DNA of 64,000 nucleotides from Burkholderiales bacterium (GTDB lineage: Bacteria > Pseudomonadota > Gammaproteobacteria > Burkholderiales > Eutrophovitaceae). Below are positions 42,373 to 51,591 of the stretch, in pieces. Below the pieces are notes generated by a model. The model searched no databases and was not told the origin of the DNA. It saw only the letters and a list, made by a program, of their open reading frames with translations. How positions within the stretch are numbered: the stretch's first letter is position 1; every line of letters begins with the position of its first letter. The translations under genes and the position numbers were made by a program. The stretch covers positions 62,001-126,000 of the forward strand of contig DATMAN010000027.1 of assembly GCA_035560005.1 (NCBI GenBank), in the 5' to 3' direction.

Positions 42373-43389
42373 CTAGTTCTCGACAGGCGGGTAGAAGGGC
42401 ATGCCGTAACGCTCCACGATGCGCTTGATCTCTCCGCTTTTCAGCATCTGCTGGAACGATTCGTCGATGAACTTCTTGAACTGCACTTCCTTCTCCTTGA
42501 CTACCCAGGCGCTGTTCCAGCGCATCTCCGGTATCGGCACGTAGCCCTTCACCATCTCGAACTCCGCTTCCGGGTGTTCGAGTCTGGCCTGGGAGATCGA
42601 GCCAGACCAGATCATCGCCGCGTTGATCTCCCCGCGCACCATGGCGTCGATCACCTGGTAATTCTGGAAGAACGTGGTGTACGGGATGCCGTGCGCCTGC
42701 GCGTACTCCGCGACAGGCGAGTAGGCGGGCACGCCGACCTTGATGCCCATGGCCCTGGCATCCTCCAGCGTCCGCACGGACTTCGCCGGGCCCTGTGTCA
42801 CCAGCACGAAGCCGGTGCTCATGAACGGACGCGTGAAGACAAGCCGGTTGCGCGGCATGTGATGATCGTCTCCGGTGATCGTGAGCCCCAGCACGATGTC
42901 GCAGACGCCCTTGTTGATCGAGCGATCGTACGCCGCTCCCGGCGCCCCCGGCCCGAAGCGCGTGGACATGTTGACCCACGCCATGTCGACCTGCCAGCCG
43001 TGCTTGGCGGCGATCGTCTTCAGCAGTTCGATCTCGATGCCCGCCGGCTCGTTCTTTCGCGCGGTGCGTGAAAAGGGCCAGAACCAGCCGTCGGCGCAGG
43101 CCAGGATGCGGCCCATCTTCTCCACCCGCGTCATCGCATCCACCTGCTTGAGTTCGTCGGGAACGGCGGTGGGCGGGTAGTCGCGGTAGCCGGACTGGTA
43201 GAGCCGGTCGGAAAGCGGGTCGAACACTTCGGGCGGTCGATAGCCGAGGCGCGGTTTGCGATTCTTGCCCCAGACGTATTCCGGTTCGAGCGCGAATACC
43301 TGATCCTCGGCCAGCACACGCCCGGGTCCCGGGGCGCCCACGGCCAGAATGAGCGCGAGGAGCGTGGCCCGTCGAAGGTATCGGAGCAT
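42373..43389 (-). CDS. Family-3 periplasmic solute-binding protein
   Basis: A 338-residue secreted protein. After a signal peptide (about residues 1-27) and an N-terminal extension rich in Tyr and Pro, an SBP_bac_3 domain covers about residues 90-330 (ILACADGWFWPFS, GIEIELLKTIAAKHGWQ, DIVLGLTITGDDH, LVFTRPFMSTGFVLV). The spacing and extension recall the MxaJ/XoxJ-type binding proteins associated with quinoprotein dehydrogenases rather than amino-acid ABC systems, but no such dehydrogenase or ABC permease is in the window. ATG 43389. Confidence 0.72.
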   Translation of the reverse strand: MLRYLRRATLLALILAVGAPGPGRVLAEDQVFALEPEYVWGKNRKPRLGYRPPEVFDPLSDRLYQSGYRDYPPTAVPDELKQVDAMTRVEKMGRILACADGWFWPFSRTARKNEPAGIEIELLKTIAAKHGWQVDMAWVNMSTRFGPGAPGAAYDRSINKGVCDIVLGLTITGDDHHMPRNRLVFTRPFMSTGFVLVTQGPAKSVRTLEDARAMGIKVGVPAYSPVAEYAQAHGIPYTTFFQNYQVIDAMVRGEINAAMIWSGSISQARLEHPEAEFEMVKGYVPIPEMRWNSAWVVKEKEVQFKKFIDESFQQMLKSGEIKRIVERYGMPFYPPVEN

Positions 43390-43638
43390 CCGGGTATTCT
43401 CGAAATCGTCGTTCGGTCTTAGGCTGCGCGAGACAATGCTGCATGGCCGGCGTGGGATGACCACGTCGTCGCGAGCTTGTCCCGGGATTGGCTGCGACAA
43501 GGTGCCGAATGCGTGGCGGCGCCTGGAGTCGAACGGCGCAATGCTATAGCAAATCGACCCTCTTCGGCACGTGGCGACGGAGGCACGTACCCGCCTCACG
43601 AAAGGCGAACATCGGCTGTGTGGCCGCCGTGCCGTGGT

Positions 43639-44814
43639 CTAGCTCAGATCGCCCCGGATGGCCTTGACGAACATCTGCCGCATTTCGGCATGACCGACCG
43701 GCCGAGGGTTGCCGCCGGTGGATGGATCGTCCACCGCCATCGGCGTGAGCGTGTCGAGATCGGCTTCCTTCACCCCCAGCTCGGCCAACGTGTGCGCGAT
43801 CCCGATTTCCTTCCTGAGCCGCAGTACCCAGTCGAGCACGGCCTGGAAACCCGGGTCCGGCAGGCCGAGATAACGCGCGAGCCGGGTCATCCGCTCCTCG
43901 ATTGCTGGGCGGTTGAAGATCAGCACGTACGGCATGACCACGCCGTTGGTCTCGCCGTGATGGGTGTTGTAGAGCGCGCCCACGGGATGCGAGAGCGAGT
44001 GGATCGCGCCGAGACCCTTCTGAAAGGCGGTCGCGCCCATGCTCGCGGCGGCGAGCATGTGCGCGCGCGCCACCAGGTTCTTTCCATCTTGCACCGCGGC
44101 CGGCAGCCACTCCTTGATCAGCCGCATCGCTTCCACCGCGATGCCGTCCGCGAGCGGGTGGAATCCGGGTGCGCAATAGGCTTCCAGGTTGTGGGCCAGC
44201 GCGTCCATCCCGGTGGCCGCGGTGATCCGCGCGGGAAGTCCCACGGTCAACTCCGGATCGGCGATGACCACCGCCGGCATCATCCCGGGATGAAAGATGA
44301 TCTTCTTGACGTGCGTCGCCTCGTCGAGGATCACCGCCGCGCGTCCCACTTCGGAGCCGGTTCCGGCCGTGGTCGGAACGGCGATCGTCCGGGCCATGCC
44401 CGAGACGTTGACCCGCTTGTACCAGTCCTCGCGGTCCTCGAAGTCCCACACCGGGCGCGTCTGCCCCACCATGAGTGCGATGGTCTTGCCGACGTCGAGC
44501 GCGCTGCCCCCGCCGAAGGCGATCACCCCGTCGCAGCCGCTCGCCCTGTAACAGGCCACGCCGTCCTCGACGTTGCGGCCGACCGGATTGGGACGGATGT
44601 CGGAGAACACCGCCTCGCCTAGGCCGGCGCGCTCGAGCGCGGCAAGCGCACGCTCGATCATCGGCAACTTGCGCAGTCCCGGATCGGTCACGAGCAGCGG
44701 ACGTTTCATGCCCAGTTCCCTGCACACCGCGGGCAGTTCGGCGATGCGGCCCACGCCAAAGCGCACCGAGGTCGGATAGTTCCAGTTCCGGCTCAGCGAT
44801 TTCGGATCGATCAT
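43639..44814 (-). CDS. Iron-containing (group III) alcohol dehydrogenase
   Basis: A 391-residue Fe-ADH. The nucleotide motif GGGSALDVGK is at residues 101-110, PTTAGTGSEVG at 147-157, and the metal ligands are D204, H208 (MDALAHNLEAY), H272 and H286 (IHSLSHPVGALYNTHHGETN). It oxidises primary alcohols with NAD(P). In this cluster I infer gamma-glutamyl-aminoethanol (or a related amino alcohol) as substrate. The next gene upstream on the same strand is the aldehyde dehydrogenase, 212 bases away. Confidence 0.9.
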   Translation of the reverse strand: MIDPKSLSRNWNYPTSVRFGVGRIAELPAVCRELGMKRPLLVTDPGLRKLPMIERALAALERAGLGEAVFSDIRPNPVGRNVEDGVACYRASGCDGVIAFGGGSALDVGKTIALMVGQTRPVWDFEDREDWYKRVNVSGMARTIAVPTTAGTGSEVGRAAVILDEATHVKKIIFHPGMMPAVVIADPELTVGLPARITAATGMDALAHNLEAYCAPGFHPLADGIAVEAMRLIKEWLPAAVQDGKNLVARAHMLAAASMGATAFQKGLGAIHSLSHPVGALYNTHHGETNGVVMPYVLIFNRPAIEERMTRLARYLGLPDPGFQAVLDWVLRLRKEIGIAHTLAELGVKEADLDTLTPMAVDDPSTGGNPRPVGHAEMRQMFVKAIRGDLS

Positions 44815-45026
44815 CGGGGAATCTCAGGAAAAGGGCGAACCACCAGGTACAGCACGGCCGCCAGGAATACCCGGCAACAAAGCGAAAGACCACCCACGCG
44901 GACGCACAATGCGCGCACGACCGGCGAGGTCCTTGCAGTGGTGTAGCGCATCTTGCGTTGTTGCGTTGATAATTCCGGGTCTCCGGCCCGTGGATCTGCT
45001 TGACGTCCCTGGCGATGTGCCGGAAG

Positions 45027-46418
45027 CTACGTCCTGATGCGAAGGTGAAACGACTTCGGGCGGGTGAGCTGCTCGTAGCCCACCCGCGAGAGCGTACAGC
45101 CGCGGCCGGAATCCTTCACTCCAGTCCAGGCAAGCGCCGGATCCAGATAGTCGCAGCGGTTCAGGAACCAGGTTCCGGTCTCGACGCGATCGCCGATCGC
45201 GATCGCCGCTTGCGGATCCTCGGTCCAGACGGCAGCGGTGAGCCCATAGCGGCTGTCGTTCATCAGCGCGATCGCCTCTTCGTCGCTTTTCACTTTCATG
45301 ATGCCGATCACCGGCGCGAAGCTCTCCTCGGTCATCAGGCGCATGCGGTGGTCGACGTCGACCAGCACCTGCGGGGCCATGTAAGGCGTGCCTTCGCGAT
45401 CGGCGGGGAATTCCTTCGGATCGATCAGCGATCGCGCGCCCTGGGCGATCGCTTCCCTCACCTGCCCGCGCGCGAAGTCCGCGGCGCGTGCGCGCACCAT
45501 CGGTCCGAGATTGATGTCCGGATCGAGCGGGTTGCCCAACCGATACGTGCGTGTCAGCGCCACGAACCCGTCGACGAACCGGTCGTAGATCTTCTCGTGC
45601 ACGTAGATGCGCTCGATTGCGCAGCACGACTGCCCGGAGTTGAAGAACGACCCGTCGACCAGATTCTCGATCGCGTGCCGGAGGTTCGCGTCAGGCCGTA
45701 CGTACGCCGGGTCCTTCCCGCCAAGTTCCAGGCCGGTGCCGACGAAACGCGCCGCGGCGGCGTTCTGCACCGCACGCCCGCCTTCGACCGATCCGGTGAA
45801 GGCCACGAAATCGACGAGCGGCGAAGCGATCATGCGCGCCACGTCATCGTGTGTGCAGTGAACGTACTGGAACACCCCTTCCGGCAATCCTGCCTCGCGG
45901 AAACATTCCGCATAGCGCTCGGCACACAGCGGCGTCTGGTTCGAGTGCTTGAGGATCACGGCATTGCCGGCCATGATCGCGGGTACCACCGAGTTCACGG
46001 ACGTCAGGTAGGGGTAGTTCCAGGGCGCGAGGACCAGCACCACGCCCAGGGGTTCGCGCCGGATGAACCGTCGAAAACCCTCTTTGGGTCCTGCGTCGAT
46101 CTCGGCCAGCGCTTCGGCCGCAATCGACACCATGTAGCGTGCCCGCTCCTCGAATCCGCGCACTTCCCCGGGCGACTGGCTGATCGGCCGCCCCATCTGC
46201 CAGGAGATTTCCTCGGCGATCGGCTGCTTCCTCGCGACGAAGGCGTCGATGAAGCGGGTCAGCGTCGCCGCGCGCTGTGCGAGCGGCACCAGCCGCCACT
46301 TGGCCTGGGCTGCCTTCGCGCGCTCCAGCGCCTGCTGGATTTGTGCGGCAGTGGCGAGCGGCCGCTCCACGTACACCCGGCCGTCAACCGGCGAAATCGT
46401 CCTCTGCAGGTCGCTCAC
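45027..46418 (-). CDS. NAD(P)-dependent aldehyde dehydrogenase
   Basis: A 463-residue ALDH. PWNYPYLTSVNSVVPAIMAGNAVILKHS is the cofactor region, LELGGKDPAYV holds the general-base glutamate (about residue 245) and FFNSGQSCCAIERIYV the catalytic cysteine (about 280). It is slightly shorter than typical 480-500 residue ALDHs because the N-terminus is short (SPVDGRVYVERP). It should convert the aldehyde made by the Fe-ADH to the acid. It lies between the Fe-ADH and the glutamine-synthetase-like gene on the same strand. Confidence 0.9.
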   Translation of the reverse strand: MSDLQRTISPVDGRVYVERPLATAAQIQQALERAKAAQAKWRLVPLAQRAATLTRFIDAFVARKQPIAEEISWQMGRPISQSPGEVRGFEERARYMVSIAAEALAEIDAGPKEGFRRFIRREPLGVVLVLAPWNYPYLTSVNSVVPAIMAGNAVILKHSNQTPLCAERYAECFREAGLPEGVFQYVHCTHDDVARMIASPLVDFVAFTGSVEGGRAVQNAAAARFVGTGLELGGKDPAYVRPDANLRHAIENLVDGSFFNSGQSCCAIERIYVHEKIYDRFVDGFVALTRTYRLGNPLDPDINLGPMVRARAADFARGQVREAIAQGARSLIDPKEFPADREGTPYMAPQVLVDVDHRMRLMTEESFAPVIGIMKVKSDEEAIALMNDSRYGLTAAVWTEDPQAAIAIGDRVETGTWFLNRCDYLDPALAWTGVKDSGRGCTLSRVGYEQLTRPKSFHLRIRT

Positions 46419-46584
46419 GGGATTTCAAGTCGCGAACCACCGGGGCCCACCCGATCCGGGCAGCGCGCAGCACAGTCCCTGTCCCGCAACTTGCGCTCGG
46501 CACGGCTTGCAGCATAGGGGCAAGCGGCGCCTTGGTCGTGTCGATTCGGCATGCACTCTTGACGTTCTTGTCGCGCTGGGCGGT

Positions 46585-47952
46585 CTAGATGATCTCGAAG
46601 TAGCGAGCCAGCTCCCAGTCGGTGATCGCTTTGCGGAACTGGCGCTCTTCCCATTCGCGGGTTGCGGCGAAATGGTCGACGAAAGCGTCGCCGAACCATT
46701 GGCGTGCGGGCTTGGACGCCTTCAGGCGCTGGGCGGCCTCCCACAACGACGTCGGCAGCGCGCCCTTGGGCGAGGGCTTCTGGTCGTAGGCATTGCCCTC
46801 CACCGGCTTGCCGAGCGTCAAGCCGTTCTCGATCCCGTACAAGCCCGAGGCGAGCGCGGCCGCCAGCGCGATATAGGGATTGGCGTCCGCCGCTGCGATC
46901 CGGTACTCCACGCGCTGGCTCTTCTCGGAACCGGGAATTACGCGCAGCGCGCAAGTGCGGTTCTCCACGCCCCAGGTCGCATTGGTCGGGGCCCAGAAGC
47001 CGGGTACCAGCCGCGTGTAGGAGTTCACCGTGCTGGCCACCATGGCGAGCCACTCGGGCATGAGCGCCTGCTGGCCGGCGACGAACTGCTTCATCAGCTT
47101 GCTCATCCCGTGCGCATCCCGGGGGTCGTGGAACAGCGCCTTGCCCGCGCGTGACCTCAGCGAGACGTGAATGTGCCCGCTCTGTCCCGGATAGTCCGGC
47201 GACCACTTCGCCATGAAGGTCGCCATGCGATTGCGTTTTTGCGCGTGCACCTTGACGAAAGTCTTGAACAGGGCCGCCTTGTCCGCGGCTTCCAGCGCGC
47301 CGTCGACCGCGATCGCGGCTTCCAGCACGCCGGGACCGGTTTCCTCGTGCAAGCCCTCGAGCGGAAAGCGCATCTTCTCGCACAGATCGAGTGTCTCGAG
47401 GTAGTGGTCCGAATGCACGGAATTGCGGATCATCGAGTAGCCGAAGAAGCCCGGCGCCATCGGCTTCAGATCCCGGTAGTGCTTGGCACGCACCGAATCG
47501 GGAGTCTCGTCGAAGACGAAGTACTCGTACTCGAAACCGGCCTGCGCCTCGAAGCCCATGCTGCGCGCCCTGTCGATCACCTTGCGCAACACGCCGCGCG
47601 GGCAGATCGCCTCCCCCGCGTCCGCGAACTCGCCGAGGAAAAGCAGCATTCCGGGCTCGAATGGAAGGTCGCGGCAACTCTCCGGCAGGATGCGCACCGG
47701 CGCATCCGGGTAGCCCGTATGCCACCCCGTGTACTTGACGCAGTCGTAGAGCTGGTCGTTGGAGTCCCAGCCGAGCACGACGTCGCAGAACCCGAACCCC
47801 TTGTCCAGGGCGCTGAAGAATTTCTCGCGCGCCATGTACTTGCCGCGCATGATGCCGTCGATGTCGAACACGCCGACTTTGACGTGAGTGAGCTTGCGCT
47901 CGCCGACGATCTTCTTTGCGTCGGCGGCCGTCCTGACCTCGGAAGCTTTCAT
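46585..47952 (-). CDS. Glutamine-synthetase-family gamma-glutamylamide ligase
   Basis: A 455-residue GS-fold enzyme of the PuuA/GlnT/IpuC branch, not GlnA. Metal and substrate residues are visible: GFEYEYFVF, HEETGPGVLEAAI, SGHIHVSL, and the R-x-E-x-R tail in RVEYRIAAADANPYIALA. N-terminal KVGVFDIDGIMRGKYM is typical of amine-using GS-like ligases. It couples glutamate to an amine with ATP, giving a gamma-glutamylamide. With an EAT-type permease upstream and an alcohol dehydrogenase downstream, ethanolamine is the likeliest amine. ATG 47952 was chosen over an upstream in-frame start at 47997. Confidence 0.85.
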   Translation of the reverse strand: MKASEVRTAADAKKIVGERKLTHVKVGVFDIDGIMRGKYMAREKFFSALDKGFGFCDVVLGWDSNDQLYDCVKYTGWHTGYPDAPVRILPESCRDLPFEPGMLLFLGEFADAGEAICPRGVLRKVIDRARSMGFEAQAGFEYEYFVFDETPDSVRAKHYRDLKPMAPGFFGYSMIRNSVHSDHYLETLDLCEKMRFPLEGLHEETGPGVLEAAIAVDGALEAADKAALFKTFVKVHAQKRNRMATFMAKWSPDYPGQSGHIHVSLRSRAGKALFHDPRDAHGMSKLMKQFVAGQQALMPEWLAMVASTVNSYTRLVPGFWAPTNATWGVENRTCALRVIPGSEKSQRVEYRIAAADANPYIALAAALASGLYGIENGLTLGKPVEGNAYDQKPSPKGALPTSLWEAAQRLKASKPARQWFGDAFVDHFAATREWEERQFRKAITDWELARYFEII

Positions 47953-48051
47953 GGCGGCAGTTGCGCTCCGTCGTTTCGATCGCGGGCAGGATAACAAACA
48001 TCCGGCCTCCGGCCGTGACCGGCCGGCGGCCGCAGTCCTAGAACTCCGCGC

Positions 48052-49584
48052 TCAGGCCTTGTCGATCCCGGCCGCCGCGCGCGCCTTGACGGCGAAGTCC
48101 TCTTCCGGCGAGTACACCAGGGTCTTGCGGCCGTACACCGCGAAGTACACGATGCCCGCCGCATACCAGATCGCCACCCCGATCACCCCGCCGCGATACG
48201 CCGGATCCTGGAACTGCATGTACAGGGTCACCGCCGCGATGAGAATCGTGATATAGGCACCCGCGAGTCCGAGCGGGCTGCGATACGGCCGCTCGATGTT
48301 GGGCAGGCGCATGCGCAGCATGATGAACGACAGGCCCTGCAGTCCGTAAGAGATCATCGCGCCGAATACGGCCATGTTGAGCAGTTGCGCGCCGATGAAG
48401 GCGCCCGCCGCCTCGCCCTTGATGAGGTAGACGGCCATCATCACGACGAAGCCGAGCACCGCGCCGGCGATCAACGCCACGTGCGGTACCTTGTGCTTGC
48501 CGTGGGTCAGCGACAGCCAGTGCGGGATATAGCCGGCGCGCGACAGCGAGTAGATCTGGCGCCCGAACGCGAAGATGATGGTGTGAAAGCTCGCGATCAG
48601 CCCGATCACCGCGCACAGCGACAGGATGTTGGCGGCTTCGGTGCCGTAAAGCGCGCGGAACCCGTCGAGCAGCGGCTCTCCCGAGCTGCCGAGGTAGAAC
48701 GCGCCGCTCGCCGTTCCGTCGGATGACCTGACCGGAATGCTGGCGTTGAAGAAGGAGATCATGAACGCGGAAAAGACCAGCGTAGCGATCCCGAGCAGCA
48801 GGCCCTTGGGCATGTCCTTCTTCGGATCGTGTGACTCTTCCGCCGCCAGCGGCAGCTCCTCGATCGCCAGGTAGAGCCACACCGCGAAGGGCAACGCGGC
48901 CAGGATGCCGTTGATTCCCATCGGCAGAAACTCCCCGCCGCCTTCCGGCAACTCCACCGGCTTTCCGTCCGGTCCGACACCGATGTTCAGCGCCCAGCGC
49001 GAGAAGTCGACCTGCCCCGAGAAGATCGCACTCACCCAGAAGATCACGAGCACGGTGAGCGCCAGCAAAGTCACCAGCACCGACACCTTGAACGAGAGCT
49101 CGACGCCGAGCACGTTGAGGCCCACGAAGACCACGTACATCAGCACCCACCAGACCGGCTGGAACTGCGCCGGCGTGCCGAATATGCTGCCCAGGTAGGA
49201 GCCGATGAAGAACACGATCACCGCCGGCGTCAGCACGTATTCGATGTTCTCCGCCAGGCCGGTCACGTAGCCGCCCCAGGGGCCCATCGCACTGCGCGCG
49301 AACGAATAGGCGCCTCCGGTGTGCGGCAGGGCGGGCGACATCTCCGCCAGACAGAAGCACAGGCATACGTACATGATGCCGATGATGATCGCCGCCCAGA
49401 ACAGACCGCCCCATCCCCCGGCGCCGATGCCGAAGTTCCAGCCCGAGAAGTGCCCGGAGATGACGGCGCCGACCCCCAACGCCCACAGCGACCAGACGCG
49501 GGCGTGACGTCTGAGTTCCCGCTTGGCGAAATACTCCGATCCGGCCTCGTGATATTCGACGCTACCGACCTTTTTCTTCTGCAT
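48052..49584 (-). CDS. APC-superfamily permease, ethanolamine transporter (EAT) type
   Basis: A 510-residue transporter with about twelve transmembrane helices. LWALGVGAVISGHFSGWNFGIG is the TM1 motif and EMSPALPHTGGAYSFARSAMGPWGGYVTGLAENIEYVLTP covers TM2-TM3, both close to the ethanolamine permease (2.A.3.5) pattern. It imports an amine or amino acid. It is the first gene of the minus-strand set (permease, GS-like, ALDH, Fe-ADH) and is divergent from the hydrolase gene at 49859. The assignment to ethanolamine rests on family resemblance and context. Confidence 0.82.
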   Translation of the reverse strand: MQKKKVGSVEYHEAGSEYFAKRELRRHARVWSLWALGVGAVISGHFSGWNFGIGAGGWGGLFWAAIIIGIMYVCLCFCLAEMSPALPHTGGAYSFARSAMGPWGGYVTGLAENIEYVLTPAVIVFFIGSYLGSIFGTPAQFQPVWWVLMYVVFVGLNVLGVELSFKVSVLVTLLALTVLVIFWVSAIFSGQVDFSRWALNIGVGPDGKPVELPEGGGEFLPMGINGILAALPFAVWLYLAIEELPLAAEESHDPKKDMPKGLLLGIATLVFSAFMISFFNASIPVRSSDGTASGAFYLGSSGEPLLDGFRALYGTEAANILSLCAVIGLIASFHTIIFAFGRQIYSLSRAGYIPHWLSLTHGKHKVPHVALIAGAVLGFVVMMAVYLIKGEAAGAFIGAQLLNMAVFGAMISYGLQGLSFIMLRMRLPNIERPYRSPLGLAGAYITILIAAVTLYMQFQDPAYRGGVIGVAIWYAAGIVYFAVYGRKTLVYSPEEDFAVKARAAAGIDKA

Positions 49585-49858
49585 GTTTCCCCCTGGATGA
49601 CGCGATGTTGATCATCTGGGCGCGGTTACGACGCGCGCCCACACACCCTGGAGTCGCACCCGACGCAGCCGGATGCGGCATGGCAGCAGGCGCAGGCATG
49701 ACAACGGCGTGACACGCGAACTGCCGCGCCGTGCGGCCAGCGCGGAGTATGGTGGATAAGGCCGGGACGGGCAACGGGGCGCGGCGATTCTGCCCTCTGG
49801 CCCGCCGAGACTTGCCTTTACAATCGGCGTGTTCTCCCCAGCCAGCCGATGGAGCCGC

Positions 49859-50569
49859 ATGCCGCGCCGTGACAGACCGCTGATCGGGCTCACCACTTAC
49901 GGTCGCACCAGCGACGGACGCTTCACCCTGCCGGCCGAATACGTGGATTGCGTGCGTCGCGCCGGCGCCGTTCCGGTACTGCTCGCGCCCGGGGAACCCC
50001 ACTGGCAGGCCGTGCTCGGGGAGGTGGACGCGTTCATCCTGACCGGCGGAGGCGACGTGGACCCCGACCGCTATGGGGGGCGCCGGCATGAAACCAATTA
50101 CGGGGTGGATTCGGAGCGAGACGCGCTCGAGCTGGCCGTGGCGCGCAGCATCATCGACACAGGCCTGCCGACGCTCGGAATCTGCCGCGGCGCGCAGATT
50201 CTCAACATCGTGCAGGGCGGCACGCTGATCGAGCACATTCCCGAAGAAGTCGGCGAGCGCGTCCTGCACCGGGCCCCCCCGCGCGAGCCGGTGCCGCATC
50301 CGATCGCAATCAAGCCGGGCTCGCGGCTCATGCGTATCTTCCAACGCACGCAGTGCGAGGTCACTTCCTGGCACCACCAGGCGCCGCGCAAGGTGGCCGA
50401 CGGCTTCGAGGTCGTCGCCACGGCGCCGGACGGCATCGTCGAAGCCATCGAGATGCCGGATCACCCCTGGCTGGTCGCCGTTCAATGGCATCCCGAGCTT
50501 TCGGCCGCAGCCGATCCGTTGCAGCAGCGCCTGTTCGACGCGCTGGTGGAAGCGGCGCGCCAGCGATGA
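49859..50569 (+). CDS. Class I glutamine-amidotransferase-fold hydrolase (PuuD-like)
   Basis: A 236-residue gamma-glutamyl hydrolase-type protein. The nucleophile C109 is in LGICRGAQ and the His/Glu pair is H211, E213 in VQWHPE; ILTGGGDVDPDRYGG is the oxyanion region of the PuuD family. It splits gamma-glutamyl amides such as gamma-glutamyl-GABA; here gamma-glutamylglycine would be the fitting substrate. ATG 49859 follows GGAG; an upstream in-frame ATG at 49829 is less likely. It diverges from the permease (274-base spacer with a possible -10 TACAAT at 49819) and overlaps the next gene by ATGA. Confidence 0.87.
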   Translation: MPRRDRPLIGLTTYGRTSDGRFTLPAEYVDCVRRAGAVPVLLAPGEPHWQAVLGEVDAFILTGGGDVDPDRYGGRRHETNYGVDSERDALELAVARSIIDTGLPTLGICRGAQILNIVQGGTLIEHIPEEVGERVLHRAPPREPVPHPIAIKPGSRLMRIFQRTQCEVTSWHHQAPRKVADGFEVVATAPDGIVEAIEMPDHPWLVAVQWHPELSAAADPLQQRLFDALVEAARQR

Positions 50570-51018
50570 ACCTGGAGCAGGCCCTTCCGCGCCTGTTACC
50601 CAAGGCCGTGGCCTGGGCCCAGGAGCAAGCCAGCCGGGCCCTGCGGCACGGCCAGCCGCTCGATGACGCCGGAAGGGCGCTGGCAAAGCAGGCCGGGGTC
50701 CGCGCTGGCGAGCGGGTTCGCGTGCGGGTGGTCGAATCCATCCCGCAGCCGGAAGACGCGGAACTGCGCGAAGCGGCGTTGCAGACCGGCCTGCTTGGCC
50801 CGGACACCGTCGGCCTCGCCCTGGGCTACGCTGTGCTCATCCGCCAGGGGTTCGAGAGCGAGGCGCTGCTCGCGCACGAACTGCGTCACGTCCATCAATA
50901 CGAATGCTACGGATCGATCGAAGCCTTCCTGTCGGTGTATCTGCCGCAGATCGTGCAGTTCGGCTATGCCGATGCACCGCTGGAGGTCGATGCGCGCCTG
51001 CACCGGCCGTCCTGCTAG
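50566..51018 (+). CDS. Small protein with HExxH-type motif
   Basis: A 150-residue protein of no named family. The motif AHELRHVHQYE at residues 103-113 contains HELRH (HExxH), as in zinc metallopeptidases, with VGLALGYAVLIRQGFESEALL before it; no clear third ligand can be assigned. It has no signal peptide. It is translated from the hydrolase message through an ATGA overlap at 50566, so it may belong to the gamma-glutamylation cluster or simply be carried along. Confidence 0.7.
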   Translation: MNLEQALPRLLPKAVAWAQEQASRALRHGQPLDDAGRALAKQAGVRAGERVRVRVVESIPQPEDAELREAALQTGLLGPDTVGLALGYAVLIRQGFESEALLAHELRHVHQYECYGSIEAFLSVYLPQIVQFGYADAPLEVDARLHRPSC

Positions 51019-51101
51019 TTCCATGGTCGTGGGAACGCCTGCTCCCGGAGCGGCACGGCGCATGAGCGCGAGCGATCCGATCACGAATCCGGAGATCCGT
51101 C

Positions 51102-51494
51102 ATGAAGATCGACCGCATCGACCATCTGGTCCTCACCGTGGCCGACGTCGAGCGCACCTGTGCGTTCTATTCGCGCGTGCTGGGAATGGAGGACGTCACT
51201 TTCGCCGAAGGCCGGCGCGCGCTCGCCTTCGGGCGCCAGAAGATCAATCTGCATCGCGCGGGCGCCGAGCATGTTCCGCATGCGCACCGACCCACACCCG
51301 GATCGGGCGACCTGTGCCTGATCGCCGCCGTGCCGCTGCAGCGGGTGATCGCTCATCTGCGGCGCTGCAGCGTGCAGATCGTCGAAGGGCCGGTCGCACG
51401 CATTGGCGCGCTGGGAAAGATGCGCTCGATCTACTTTCGCGATCCGGACCTGAACCTGATCGAAATCTCCGAATACTCCGAGGACGGCGCGTAG
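51102..51494 (+). CDS. VOC-family (glyoxalase/dioxygenase fold) protein
   Basis: A 130-residue vicinal-oxygen-chelate protein. IDHLVLTVADVERTCAFYSRVLGM is the first beta-alpha-beta unit with its His ligand, and RSIYFRDPDLNLIEISEY the terminal Glu ligand. GGAGATCCGTC precedes the ATG. The reaction (lyase, dioxygenase or resistance protein) is not predictable. Confidence 0.87.
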   Translation: MKIDRIDHLVLTVADVERTCAFYSRVLGMEDVTFAEGRRALAFGRQKINLHRAGAEHVPHAHRPTPGSGDLCLIAAVPLQRVIAHLRRCSVQIVEGPVARIGALGKMRSIYFRDPDLNLIEISEYSEDGA

Positions 51495-51591
51495 CGCGCA
51501 GCACCCGGCCGGATCCGGAAAGAATTGCGGCGATTGCGCACGGGCATTACTCTTTGCCCCATCCCGTGCGATCGAAAGGGCGTGCTCCCCG

